Notes under the pieces: model-generated
What the model was told of the DNA's origin: nothing
Databases searched by the model: none
The model's input: only the letters and a program-made list of their open reading frames with translations
DNA from: Bugula neritina
Taxonomy: Eukaryota > Bryozoa > Gymnolaemata > Cheilostomatida > Bugulidae
Length of the DNA: 60,000 nt
Direction of reading: 5' to 3'
NCBI GenBank assembly: GCA_964035545.1
Contig: OZ037768.1
Coordinates: 18,829,700 to 18,889,699, forward strand
Part shown: in pieces, positions 11,306 to 24,713 of the stretch
Layout: every line of letters begins with the position of its first letter
Numbering within the stretch: position 1 is the stretch's first letter
Translations under genes and position numbers: made by a program

Positions 11306-13250
11306 TGGGTAAACTCAACACTATATATAAAACACAGGCAGCACCTTGGGTTGTCTAAAAGACATGAATATTCTACAGTAGGCCTATGTAACCAACAACT
11401 TGCATGCAATTTTATTAGTTGATTCAGTTTTTGTTCGTTAGCAATTTACATGAACAGATTTTGTAAACAAAATTCTCATACTTGTTTTTATACAAAAAAT
11501 TGCAAAATATTTTTGTGGAGTCTAGACCAAGTTGTTGGTTTATGAAAGGCTTGCTTGCTGTACGCAGTTGAATGTGTGAATTATTCCACATATAGCGATT
11601 GATTGGAAGCCAATTTTTAATGTGAAAATCGTGAGAATTATGGTAATTAAAATTGATTAGATTACCAGCAACCACTTGACATGAACGCAAAGATTTTTGT
11701 CTGGAGTTATCCTGCTTTACCATATAACATTCTAATGGGTATTCATATGTGTCCTTCAACTGTTCTAAAAGCTTAAACTGTCCAAAGTGCCATTTCAGCA
11801 AAATTCAGCACCATGTGATTGCCATTCGTCACTATAGCGTGTCACTTTTTACTGTAATTATAAATAAATCGTATTTATAAGCGAAAATTCTCTATTTTCA
11901 CATGATTATAGTATATGCGTGTCAATTATTTATACATATTTTATTTATACATACTTAGATATTTAATTAGACATTTTGCCACGCATTTCAGGAAAATGAA
12001 ATTGGCAATGAATTGATACAAAGTCTTAAGTGTCAATGTACACTGCCAATCCCCACATGTATGTATTATTGCTATAGAGTATAGAGGCTTGTAAACTTTT
12101 ATGGTAATTGAATTTTATATTAGAAAACTTGTTTCAATTAAAAAGAAAAATATCAAACAAACGTTTTTAAAAGGTTCATGTTATGGTCATTGCAGACAAA
12201 TATATATAGCTTAGATTATTAATTCAACTGAATGAAGAAGAGCAGTAGTATGGATTGAAGTTGTAAAGTTTATGTAATTTATGCACTGAAGCAGACAATA
12301 GATCTTAGTAAGATTTCGATCTGAAACTTTTGGAGCTTGAAGGATATCACACACTTCATATAGAGGAAAAGTAACAGAGGATGTGTAGTATAATAGTGTG
12401 TGTATAAAATATATAATAGTGTGTGTATAGTATGACAGTGCATGTATACTCTAATAGTGAATGTATATTCTAATAGTGAATGTGTAGTATAATTAATGTA
12501 ATAACAGTGAATGTATATAATAATTTAATTCCTGAATGCATAATAATGTAATGGTTGGCTACTTAATTAGGTTTGAAGCTAATATATTTTGTTAATAAAG
12601 ATATACAGATGATAATGACATTTATTTTTAAAATAATAGAAGTAAGAAATTATGTGCACCTGCACCTTCAAGTTACTCTGCAGCATAATTTACTCAAAAT
12701 CTAATGAGCCAGCATCCTAGCATATTATAAACTTGAAAGCATCTGTGCAAATAAATTTGTATTGGTAAATAACGAGGCCTGCATGTATTAATTTATAAGG
12801 GAAAAGTTGATTGGAGAGTTTGATGCTCCTATATAGCTATGGGCTTGAGATTTGAGCTAAAAATCAAAAAAATCTTAAGTTAGCATCTTTTTATTACTGA
12901 GTTTATTATAGTATTATGTTAATTTACTGACCTATGCTATCATAGCAATTGAATAATAACATAATGTTTGTAAAAGTTATCACCTCTTGCTTGTCACCTG
13001 AATCTTGGCAATTAAATTTATCAATCTGAATGAGCCAATCACAAACTGGCATGCTCCTGCAACCCATATACACCTTGTGTATATCCTGATGCAATATAAG
13101 CTCATCTCTTAAACATATTTTGGTCAATTACTGCTTGAATTGCCAGTTAGGTAGAGTTGCTAACACAACATTTAGTTCTGTAAGTTAATGACATTTTTTT
13201 ATCAAACTTGAACAAATGAAACTTATACTGAAGAGATCCGTCTTTTATGT
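11306..13250. other. Intergenic with one minisatellite-like tract
   Basis: No supported gene. A 125-codon minus frame (11424-11801) exists but lacks any recognisable feature. A degenerate tandem repeat built around TAATAGTGAATGTATATTC lies at about 12381-12522. Confidence 0.5.
12381..12522. repeat. Degenerate minisatellite
   Basis: About six imperfect units of a 20-25 bp motif of the form TAATAGTG(A/T)(A/G)TGTATA are repeated in direct orientation. Confidence 0.75.
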
Positions 13251-13269
13251 GTTACAGATTTTTCTATGG

Positions 13270-16200
13270 GAATTTTATTTTCTGCAAAATGCAAGCTGTA
13301 TATCCAATTGGTTGTGAGTATTACATTTTATTTGTACTCTATATATGATTTATATTTTTACTTTGAAAAAAAATCTGTAATAATCACATATGCAGTATTG
13401 TATGTCTCACAGTTTATTAAACTCTAAAATTATGAGAAAATACTCCATAAGCGTAAAGCATTTTTCACAATTTTTGATGTTGAGAAAAAGTACCTGGACA
13501 AATTAGGTTTATGACACCAATCCATATAATGTGACACTATTTAAAATGGCTTTTAAAATTACTCTAAAATGCCCACAAGAATTATTTGTTTTTTTCCCTC
13601 AGTAATTTGACATGTGACACTGGTTGTAGTTCCATGGAGAGGAAGTGGCAACTTGATTTTCAGCTAATTGATACTTTCTGTAATTTGTTAACACCTAACT
13701 TTTCAAGGCTTTATGTTTCTATCTAATTTAATATTAAAATTTTATAATTATATTGTGTGGAAATATGAAGTCTGTTATAAAAGTGCATGCAAAATTAATA
13801 AATTTCATGCTGCAATTGTTATTATGATGATGTAAGACCCTATAAAAATATTTTTATCTATAAGCAATAAGGATAGTTGGAATCTATATTTTTAGTTCAA
13901 TAGTTGAGGCGGGTTATAGTGTGCCCCGCCACCAGCCATGTAATCAAACTCTACATCTCACTGAAGCACAATATTCACTTTGCCAACAAGATGCCAACGT
14001 CTTGACCTTCATTACTGCGGGAATGTTTCTGTCCTTGGCACAGTGCCAACATCAATTTCTAGAAGAAAGATGGAATTGCACGACTGAGTCATTTGTTTTG
14101 TTACATTCGAAAGGTGGGTTTTATCTATAAATATAAGCTTTTTGTGAAACTTTGGCCAACTGCCAGAAAACGTAAAGAGGAAGTAATTGTCATTTAGCTA
14201 CAGAAATCATATCTAGATAATGCATAATTATATTATCATAGATATATTGTGTTCCATGATGTGCCTATATAGGGACCAAGGAGTCCGCATTCATCTACAG
14301 TCTGACCAACGCTGCCGTAGCACACTCAATCAGTAGAGCCTGCAGTCAAGGTAACCTCACTATCTGCTCCTGCGCCAATCTCAAAGCAGGTAGGAAGAAG
14401 AGGCAGCGAAGAGATGACGCGGAGTACGAGTCTAGTGAGTGGACTTGGGGAGGCTGTAGCGATAATGTCAACTTTGGTGTGAAATTTGCACAGAAGTTTA
14501 TTGATGAACAGCCAAAAGATTTAAAGAATACAAGTTTTGGTGCTGAGTCTATGGCAGTTTTACACAACAGCAAAATGGGAAGAAAGGTGAACTCCTAGGC
14601 ATTAATTTTTTTTCATTAATTTGCTTACTTTTATGTTTTAAATAGCAGTTTAAGCCGTCACCATAACTTATTTGCAAAGTTTAGTGCTTATAATAATTTT
14701 ATGTAGACATCTTCAAACAAGCTGAGTTGTCATTCAAGGTGTTGGCAGCATGCGGTTAAAAACTTGTCAGCACATCAGCAAAGGGGCTGAAGCAGTAGTA
14801 AACAAATTGTTTTAGAAGCAGCTCTGAACTGGGGGTGACAGGGTGCAGTAGTTGAGAATTCTTGAGTTTGGAGCTGGGGGGTTCCACTAAACCCCCAACT
14901 CCAAACTCAAGAATTCTAAACTACTGCACCCTGTCACCCCCAATTCAGAGCTGCTTACTCAACATTTTGTAAACACTTGCAGTACCTCCCAATAACCTAG
15001 AGTTGTTTTAACCCACGGTAATATTTCCCATATTATGTTAATATCTTAACTTTCTATTGGCGTTCAAATTTAAATTATAATGCTATTTTAATGTATAAGA
15101 GATTCTGTTTTCAAAATATTAACACATGTTTGGGTCAAACTTTTGTTGAAAAAATTCAGAATTGGAACCACTTTATAAAAAAAATTGTTGAAATGTTTTT
15201 CCTGAGCTTTTGACCAAACCAATTACAATGCCTTTATTAAGCATACAAGAGTTGATTTTACTGAAGTATTTTAGCCTATAGCAAAATTTGAAACTTGCAG
15301 GTCTTAAACCCAATTATACTTCAATATGAGAAAGGCGGGTATAAAGCGCTGTGAACCCTAACATAGATTTTAGTCATGTTGAAAAGCCAGAGCTATGTGA
15401 TATTTTAACACCTACTCATCCTACATTTATTCATCTAAAATAACTTAGATTTAGGTTGGAAAAGCTTTTAGTGTGGTCATCACCCAAATATGCATTTTTC
15501 TATTCTTAGATTAGTCTTATTAGAATAATAAACAATTATGTTTGTTCTATGATAAACAATTAGGGTTAACAATCATTGCTGTAATTTGCTACAATATTGC
15601 CTATAAATGGAAAAAATTGTATTTAAAGGATGAAAATTACCATGTTAGCACATATTAAATTCCCACATTTCTCTTTAGCAGTTTTTAAAAATAACAGGCC
15701 TGAATCTAAGCAAGATAATTTTTTCAAAGAAATAATCTTATAAAAACTGTTTATCATGATATTCCATGAAATAAAGCTAACGTTTTGTATTAGGCTCACC
15801 AAAGTTAGTAGCCGTCTAATGACCATCATGACAAAGGAATGCTGTTAAAGATAATGCAGCAACTTAATTTCTTAATTACCCTTATTACTATTTTGACACT
15901 ATTTGATTTATAGGATTTGATAACTGATTGACTCAAGTGTCTATATGGCACATGCTACTGTACATGTCTTTTAAATTTAAACTGTATAATAAATTATAGC
16001 TGCTTTTAGTAACAGTTTTGCACTATATGAAATATTACGTGAGAGATATTTAAATTATCTGTAGGTGTATTTCATAATCAGTTAAAGTAGTTTTAAACAG
16101 TTTAGTTGTTAGCCAACAAGTGTATTAGCTTTCAATTTGTCTTTCTTATCATCTCATTTCGATAGATATTGGCTTATTTACCAACAACTATATATGCCCA

Positions 16201-17933
16201 TATCCATACTCACTGCTAGTTTGTACCTATCTTCAGCTTTAACTCTTTACTTACAATAATACTATAGCCTGTATTTAATATCCAGGTCGTTTTGCAAACA
16301 ACAGAAACCAAATGTCGATGCCATGGCCCTTCCAGTACTTGTGTTGTGAAGACTTGCTGGAGATCTCTTGCTACATTTACGAGTATCGGTGATAAACTGA
16401 AACAGATGTACGAGGAATCTGCGGTACAAGTATTCAAACGTAGACAAAATAAGTTGAAACCAATTGACAAGTCAATAGAGAAAAGGAGCCTTAAAGTCAA
16501 CAGCTTAGTTTACCTGTTTAGGTCTCCAGACTTCTGTGTGAAACATCCAGATCTGGGACTACAAGGTGTTACAGGTAAGCATGATAAAAATTATTTTGTT
16601 TTATGAAGCTGTTATGATTCAAGAGAGTCGTAGCAAAATTAATGAAGTCGTTTTGCAAAGGATATTTTCTTATCAGTTATAGTTAATGCAAGACAACTCT
16701 GAACATAGCTACAGCCATTTTATGCAATATTGTGCAAGCTTTGTGTGTTTTCTTCCAAAAAAGGTCTTGAAGTAGGTTTTTTGTAACTTACAAATAAGCT
16801 CGACACTGGTTTATTCAATAGAAATATGCATTAAAGTGTAAGTGAAATTTGCTCAAGTTAAAGCTGCTGTTTTCCTGCTTGGAACAAAATTTCCATAACC
16901 AAATAACTCTAAACCAAATAATCTCTGTTGTGTTTCAAATGCCAGCATTTGTTAGAATAATACAATCTAGCATGTCAACTTTCTTATCATCGTAGAGTCT
17001 GCAAAACATGTCTAGACAGCTTCTGACAAACTTCTGGCTTACCATTTATATTTTTGTATTTGAATTTGAGGCGGTGCAAGTAATCTGCTACCATTCAGCA
17101 CACATGCAGTTCATTTCCTTTTTCAAAGTATCAAGGAAAGCCCAATAGTTGTTAAAAAATAATCAGCATAATGTCAAAACTTGCACATATTTTTGTATGT
17201 CAATAAACAATCTAGAAAAAGAACAAGTATGTGCACATACCTGCACTGAAATGCCGTCTAGGGTTCTTTTGATCACCTGCACAGTTGGGAGTGTCAACAG
17301 TGGTTGCAGACACCAAAACTGGCATGCCAAGTGTCAACTAGCAAACATGTGATTATGTTCTGAACCATGATGTCAGGCTCCTGTGACAGCCTAGCACCTA
17401 TTACAGCATGATATAGGTCTTCTGCAATCTAGCACTTTTTATAACTTTAAAAGTTGTAAATGTACTGAATCTACTTGAATGATATGGTTTACAAAAAGAT
17501 CTAATGATGGCATTATGCACATCCGTTAGAATGATACTTTAATTATGCGTATTAAACATATTCATCTCCTTTATTTAAAATATATTTTTGACCATGTATT
17601 GGTTAAAATCAGTAATTGTTAGTTTCTAGCTTTAATTGTTCAAGTTTAGCAGAGTGCTAAATGACCCGCAGACCTAAAAGTTTTGACTAAATGCCAAAAT
17701 TCAGTAATACTTAGCCTTAGGTCTTATAAATGTGATGTGTGCTTATTGTTGCAGGGCGACACTGCAATAAAACTGGAGTAGACGTCAATAGCTGCAGATC
17801 TTTATGTTGTGGCAGAGGCTATAACACTCAACTGCTGGAAGAAACTGTGAACTGCAACTGTCAGTTTCACTGGTGCTGCTTTGTTACTTGTGACAAGTGT
17901 GCTGTTACCAAGGAAATGTACACGTGTAAATAG
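13270..17933 (+). CDS. Wnt family secreted signalling ligand
   Basis: Encodes a secreted, cysteine-rich Wnt ligand for Frizzled/LRP receptors. Firm coding exons are about 13906-14113, 14273-14586, 16286-16574 and 17755-17933 (TAG stop). The last three, plus exon 2 counted from 13921, give 324 aa in frame. Family hallmarks are QFLEERWNC, the GTKESAFIY start of exon 3, RACSQGNLTICSC, WTWGGCSDNVNFGVKF, the acylation loop CRCHGPSSTC followed by VVKTCWRS, LVYLFRSPDFC, CCGRGYNT and the C-terminal FHWCCFVTC...YTCK. The first Ser of the loop, the lipid-modified position in known Wnts, is kept, but the usual SGS is SST. The signal-peptide exon is uncertain. One candidate is the ATG at 13270 (MGILFSAKCKLYIQLV) with a GTGAGT donor, which joins in frame if exon 2 starts at the GCG near 13909. 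An insert with a basic cluster (RKKRQRR) lies between CSC and WTWGG. The subfamily is unclear (Wnt7, Wnt16 or Wnt2-like). A possible AATAAA is at 18419. Confidence 0.93.
14814..14957. mobile_element. Hairpin (fold-back) element, copy 2, in Wnt intron
   Basis: Near-perfect inverted repeat with arms of about 68 bp around a 6-nt centre. The left arm begins AGCAGCTCTGAACTGGGGGT and the right arm ends in its complement, ATTCAGAGCTGCT. It is in the intron between Wnt exons at 14273 and 16286. It shares its ends with the copy at 8220 but is much better preserved, so it is probably the younger insertion. No coding capacity. Confidence 0.9.
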
Positions 17934-20900
17934 ATACTTCTATCTCTAATTCACCTCGTTTCCATTACTTCATATTATGCATATATGAATGCCAGTATCA
18001 ATGAATTTTTGGTTGCATAATGCGAAGCTTGGAAACGTAGTGATTCACTCAACCGTCCTGAAGAGAAATTTCATAAAATAAGTAAGCAACATCCAGCAGG
18101 CTGCATGGACCCCTATTATAGTAAGACGCACCTACACTACACATGTTGTCATTATCAAACATTTAAGTACTGCATGTACATACATCTAGATAGTATAACA
18201 AGCAGGCTGGCCTTATATATTGTTATATTATACATAGGAAATCATTCAATTTCATATTATTATTATTATTATTGCAAAAATATAGTTCAACCCTATAAGT
18301 AAAATATTACTTGTAGCACTTGATATGATTTTATCAAATATTATTTTCTAATTATTGGACTTATTGTTTATACCTATTGAAATGCCCATGCATCTGTTAT
18401 ATTATTTTTAATTTTCCAAATAAATTGCAATTGTAAAGTTTTTACATGCAACAGTTTTCCAAGTTCTTTGGAATGTGAATTACTTATTCAATGTAATAAG
18501 TTTGGATGTTGACCACATGTTTATAATAGTTTGAGCCGTAAACTACTCTGGCCAATTAAATCTGGCCATTTTTAGTAATTACCTGGTTATTTATGCATAA
18601 TTAATCTTTACATCTCCAAGAAATGGTTTCCATAGTAAGATTTTTTATACTTCAATGAAGATAAAGTGCAAGTTGGAAATTGCAATTTCCCTAATTCTAT
18701 CATTGTAATTGTTATTTTTTATATTCCACATTTATTAAAGCATGTAATACAAATAATATGTTATCTTTAAAGAATTGCTAACAATTGGGCATCATACAAG
18801 AAATATGCATAAACCTGCTCTTAAAACCAGATAGTGCATTTACAACTAGATGCCGAGTGTTTAGAAAAAACAAAATCAAAATTTGATTGTGGTGTATGTG
18901 ATACATTTGTCTAGTGGACCAGAAATAAAATATCTAAATTCTAAACCCTTGAACAATGTAAGATCAAGAGAAGACACTCTCTAATTATATATGCTCAGTA
19001 AGCCACCATCATTACAATAACCCTGCTAGCCTTAGATATAAATATGAATCCATATTATTACATTAGACTGGAACAAGCTGAAACAATATTGCACTACAAT
19101 TTCTAAGCTAGTTTCACCCATTTTGCTATGAAAAAAAAATGTTCAAGAAATTTAAAAACATGGCTTCTGTTTTGGTGTAGCAAAGAGAAAACAAGTAGAT
19201 TTGGGGCAAGATAAGGCTAAGAATATAAGCTTATCTCAACATTTCTTATTGGCTCTGTCTACTCACACTTTATTGATGAGATATCTCCTTACCAGATAAA
19301 ACAAATTAGAGTGAACATTTACTAACATTTCACCCCTTCTTCTTTACCAGTCATACAGAGTAGAAACTACATTAAAATTGTAAGAAGTAGCAAAAGCAAA
19401 CAGCTGAAAAAGCTTATATCTTTGGTTTTACGGAAGGTGAGGTAATTCATAAGAACTAATAGCAATATTGTAATTTATCAGTCTGCAAACTCCCAACTTT
19501 CTGATCATTAGTAGCTCAAAATTGAGAATAAATTTTGAACATATGCAACATTTAGGAAAAAACTGCAGACTCAAACAATGCTGAGAATTTGATCATGAAA
19601 CAACTTTTTGTTCTTTCAGACTAATATCTGTGCACTAATACAGTGAAGTCTAAATTGAATTTGAATAAGGGTTTTAATCTAACTTCAATAAAATTACATG
19701 AAGCTAACATTTAATGTTGAGAAAATCAAATCTAAGTCATTTTAAAAACTAAGTTTACATCTTTGATGCTAAAAGCCAATTCCTTTTAACATTTTAAGGA
19801 TGAAATTTTTTGACCAGTCTAGAAAAATTGGCAAAAACCAACAATCTATCCACATGAAATCAAGCATTGAGGATTTGTCTGGTCATTACTACATTTTCCG
19901 TGCTAATCACTTGATGAACATTACATTAAAGTATCAGTGCACACAGGCCAACATAAGCTTTTTACTTTCTCAAATGTTCAATGCACACAAGTATATACAA
20001 ATCAATTTTGTTTATTTAGCATATAAATGATATATTGGAGTAACAATATTAAACACAAATTATAATACAGTCATATGAAGTGAAAAAATTGCTGATCCAA
20101 CCATTTCCATAGTTTGGTGAATAAATGATTGTTTTACATTCACACATAAGAACAGAAGATTTTTTTAATTTTTAGCTGATAGCTATACAAGACTTGGGCA
20201 CTTTAAGAATACTGAACTATTTTTACACCAAAAAAATTGAATATTGGCCAAAAGCTTGCTCCATCTTTAGGCTGGCTGGTTATCAATAATATTAGGATTC
20301 CATTTAACATCTGGTAAAGCTCATCTATCCCACCTTACAGCTAAAGTAGGGCAATGCCATTCTAAGTCCTGAAAGGTATATTGAAAGAGTGATTTGCCAA
20401 AAGAGACATTGCTTATAATCTCTAACACAGGCCTCAACAGTTTATTGAAGACACCATTACTCCAAGTCAATTCCACCAATGCAGAAACCCAAATAAGGCC
20501 ACTGAGTTTTCATTTATAAAAAAGTTGTCATACAGGTATTTTAAGTAAATGGAAGACTGATTCTACCAGGTATTGTTACACACAGTAAATGTACACAAGT
20601 ATTATTTTTTTGCATTGGCTGCCTGTTGTTAGTAATAATTGATGGGACAAAAACTAAACTGCATGTAATAAAATTATTAACAAAATTATGGAGTTAATTA
20701 TGAAAGCAGCTTGATTTTTGAAATTACAAAAGTGTGTATGATTAAATTATAAATGTTCAGGTATTTAACTTTCAGTATTTAATCTGTGCTGATACTTCCT
20801 CAAAGCCTTAGACATCAAGCAGCTAATATTTAGGAAACTACAACTCAAAAGACTAATCAAGTAACATTTTAAAGTATTGCATAGAAAATCTGAAACACTA

Positions 20901-21100
20901 TAACTTTGTTGCATCAGCTAAACGAGTTCTTGACCCTGAAGCAACAGAAATTGAAGTCTCTTCGAATTGTAAAAATTATTTTTTGGTTGAACAATGAATA
21001 AGCAAAGCAAAGAAAAAGGACATAAATGTAAACACAAACATTGCATTGAGATACAGTTTTACTAAGTCTCATGGCCACTTACTAGTGCTAGTATTATTCA
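17934..21100. other. Convergent intergenic region of Wnt and UBE2V genes
   Basis: Holds the 3' ends of the convergent Wnt (+) and UBE2V (-) genes. I see no coding exon, repeat family or RNA gene. A short (ATT)n run is present near 18258-18275. Confidence 0.6.
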
Positions 21101-23868
21101 TCAGTAAAAAGAGCCCTCCGGAGGTTGCGATAACTTTTTGTTAGCAGATGATGTCATATTTTTCCTGACTTCTCCTAAAATGTCTTTTATAGAAAAGTTA
21201 CGTCTCCATTCAAAGAGCATAGGGAAATCCTTCCGCTCTTTCAGCTAATTAACATAAACAGAGCATGTCAAAACACTAGGCTTGAAAGCACACACACCAT
21301 TGCTATCAGAGAAACATAGTCCAAGAAGTTAGCTAAAATTCAAGGTGAATTCCCCCCCCCCCCAGCAGCAGCTTAATCTAAGCTTCTGCCATATTTTTTT
21401 AAGAAGCTGCAAAATTAACTTCTGAATTACATTCTACTCAAGTGTGTTCAATTGCCTTTCCTTAAGAATGGATTTCTCCAATTTGAATTGTATTTCACAG
21501 CAAAGCCTGTTTATAAGTATAAGAGCACACAACTCTACATCTCAGCAAAGGATCAAGATGAAAATGTTGTTTTTACTGAACAAAGAAGAAAAATAGCACA
21601 CATCTTGGATAGCTAAAAATATTCTCAACTTAAAATAGAATTAAAAACAATATAAAATCAAAAAATTCTTTAGATTCACACTATGCTTTTAGCCACACTT
21701 AAAGTAGACTGAGTTCCTCACCTGCCCGCTAGAATCAACTCCAGACATATTAATTTTTGTTTTAAATTTAACTATAGGAGCTTTATCTGGATAACTTGGA
21801 CCACATGTAATCCTTAAAGTATAAATTCTATTTTCAAAAGGAGTCTAAAATGAAAATAAATATAGCAAAAAATGCACCGAGTAGTATTCAGACAACACAT
21901 AAAGCAATGCAAAAGATTTAGTTGTCCATAAACTTTGGGCACACAACTCCTTTAGCCTCTCCAGGAGTAGGGGAGTTCAAATATGTAAACTACCACCTTT
22001 GACCTGTTTGTAAATATTGAGCAACACCAAAGGCTAATTTTGATAATTAGGAGATTTCAAATACAGAGATAAAAATAAAGAAACTTTAAATGAAAGCAAA
22101 GATAATTATAGTGAGAGATAACCTTCACAAGCTTTCCCAGTATCAAAGTACATTAGTGGTCTATTACGGTGTCTTTCAGTAATGAAAGCTGATGTGTAAA
22201 TAGATTCAAAGAAGGAAAAAATCTACCAGTGACATGGTTTTTTTTATTCATTTTCATGTATGTCAATTAAATTTTGACATTACAAAGCCAGTCTACAGCA
22301 GGATGAGCTGAAAATGTTAATTATTTCAGACATCACTTACTCTCGGTGGACCAATTATCGTACCAGTCCAGTTAGTTAATGTATTATCATCATCACTTTC
22401 TAATCCCCATGAAATTGTACCATCTCCAACACCTTTCTGCCCTGCCTCCAGTTCCTCAAGTAACACAAAATTCCGTGGTACTACTGAACAACAAAATTGA
22501 AAGGTGTAATAATATATTGATTGAAAGAATTAATAGGAAGAAACCCAAGTATTTGACTAGTCAAATAAATGAACAAGAAGTTATTGTAGCTCAATTCCTA
22601 CATGGCAGATCTTCATCTAAGCAAACTAACTAAAAAGCATTTAGATTTGCAAAAATTAGTAGAATAAAAGCCTAAATAAGCATAGACTGTTATTAAAATC
22701 ATGAAAAAATACTTTATAATAATAACTACAGCTCTGTCACTATAGTTAATAATACATTAAAGAATTAGTATAAATTTAATTATCATGTGTATCATATGAT
22801 TAACCATTATGCAACATTAACAGCTAGCGGAACTTTGAGTCTAATACTGTTGTGAGTGATACCACCAGTATTAGTATTACTATTATGAGTAAGCTAGATA
22901 TTGAAATTTTTACCTTCAAACTTTAGGCCACCAGCCTTAGCCTTAGGCATTGCAATGAAAATACATGCCAAATATATTATAATCATAAGCATTTTTTGTT
23001 TTAAAATAGGCTTTACCTTTACTATTAGAGCTATTCATTAGACTTTAGAGATTAGACTTAGTCTTCGATGACCCTAATAGTAATAAACTTATATTAATAC
23101 TGCAAATGCTACTGTGTAAGTGTTATAGTGTAACAGTAATAATCTTGGCCCAAATCTTAAAAACTATACTCTATAGTCTATAGTTAACTGTAAATGTAAT
23201 ACTAACACTAATAGAGAATAGTCAGAGTGGTTATACTTATAGTTATTCGCATTTTGAGTGTTACTGTTAGTATCACATTCACTGTAGGAGTATCACTATC
23301 AGTATCAGTCAGCTGCTATCAGCTATAGCCTATATGAATATCTTTAAAATTTAGAGGCTTAAAGTTAGTGTTACTGTTAGAGTCTGAGCTAGACTGCAGG
23401 ATGAGAATAGCGTCAGAGATGAGAAATAAACTTGAAGAATAAGTCAATAAGTATAACATTAACATCATCGTGATCATAATCATAATGATAATGACAATCA
23501 AATTTTACCCGTAATGTCAAACTCAATGATGAATGACATCAAATTTAGTATCACTATATAAATATAATTCAATATCAATAGACAATATGAATATGATGAT
23601 ATTGAATTTGATTGTCATTATGATTATCATTATGAAATACTAATAGTATTTCATAATGATAATTTCAAATTTCAATATTTCAAATACTCGAATTGAAAAT
23701 CAATATTTATATTTAATTTAATGCTAGAGAGACTTGAACCTTTTAAACTAGTGGCTTTAAATATGAAAACACTTGACATTAATTTTCAGCAACACATAAA
23801 ACTTATTAAATTATGAAATGTTATCAATGTGCGTATTGCAACAATTCTTTCTAACCTGCGCCAGCCAT
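21101..23868 (-). CDS. UBE2V: Ubiquitin-conjugating enzyme E2 variant (UEV/Mms2)
   Basis: Catalytically inactive E2 variant that pairs with Ubc13 to build K63-linked ubiquitin chains in DNA-damage tolerance and signalling. Four exons join in frame: 23856-23868, 22341-22483, 21722-21844 and 21101-21244, giving 140 aa (human UBE2V1/2 are about 145-147). The N-terminus is MAGAVVPRNF. Diagnostic stretches are [20 protein letters not shown] (Ubc13-contact helix with the NF motif), [39 protein letters not shown] and [10 protein letters not shown]...[10 protein letters not shown]. No catalytic Cys is expected in this family and none stands at the E2 position. The C-terminal part is more diverged than the rest ([20 protein letters not shown], then [10 protein letters not shown]) but keeps the terminal QPPEG. 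The first exon is only 13 nt. V1 and V2 cannot be told apart. Confidence 0.96.
22850..23700. repeat. Cryptically simple sequence with a perfect hairpin
   Basis: UBE2V intron 1 is rich in degenerate trinucleotide-like runs (TAGTATTACTA, GATAATGATAA types). It holds a perfect inverted repeat at 23623-23663 with 19-bp arms, ATTATCATTATGAAATACT and its complement, and a 3-nt loop. Confidence 0.75.
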
Positions 23869-24289
23869 GGTGAAAACGCTCAAAGGATATCAGTGTGAGC
23901 AAATTTAGTAGTTGCTTCCGGAAAGCAGACTCGAGACCAAAAAGTATATTCTACAAGAAAACGGTCTCAATATAAGCATTTTTTGACAATTTATAATAAC
24001 TAAAATAATTACTATTGAGTTTATAAATATAATGCACACTATGTAAAAATGTTGTACTAGATATATTTCGCGTACCCGTTTTTAATAAAAGTATTGTGGT
24101 GAGTTTATAAACAATATGGCTCTCAAATACCTATAACATGTTCTAAAAGTTTAGGTTTGAAGACTGTCGTGGCATTACTGCGCCGACCACTATCAATTAC
24201 TGAAATTGAGCTCGATTTATGAATAGTAAGCATAGAATATTAAACAAATAATAAGTTTTCTAATTATAATTTCACTTTGTGCTGTAAGT

Positions 24290-24700
24290 GTATACTAGTA
24301 GCAATATGAGTATAGCTTGAAAATAATAAACTTTTACTAACAGTAACACTAACAGACTGACTCAAAGACACCAGCAAGTGTAACAGTAACTAACAGTGAC
24401 AACTGTTAAATTTAAATTTTAATATTTTCATATAGATGTATATAGTTATTGCTAAGTATCTGAAACTGACAGTGATATTTATTTTTTATATTCTAATTTA
24501 TATGGATATATTCATATTGCCTATTGGTATTGCTTATTAGAGTTATTATTATTAGCCTATTACTATTAGGTATTAATTATTACTACTAGTATTACTATTG
24601 TTATACTTATTAAATCTATTACTATTAACTACTATTACTCAATTAGTAATAGTATTACTATAAGTATAAGTATTATTATTAGCGATTTCTTCATAATTAT
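24290..24700. repeat. Degenerate TAT/TAC/TAG simple-sequence tract
   Basis: Imperfect runs of ATT, ACT and AGT triplets in both phases, similar in style to the tracts at 22850-23700 and 55140-55800. It directly precedes the LINE remnant. Confidence 0.6.
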
Positions 24701-24713
24701 AATCATAATCTAA

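Noticed and set aside
11424-11801. 125-codon minus-strand open frame
   Set aside because: No recognisable domain, starts on TTG with no good context, and has composition expected of AT-rich non-coding DNA. No splice partner was found.
22379-22633. 84-codon plus-strand frame
   Set aside because: It is the antisense shadow of UBE2V exon 2 (22341-22483).
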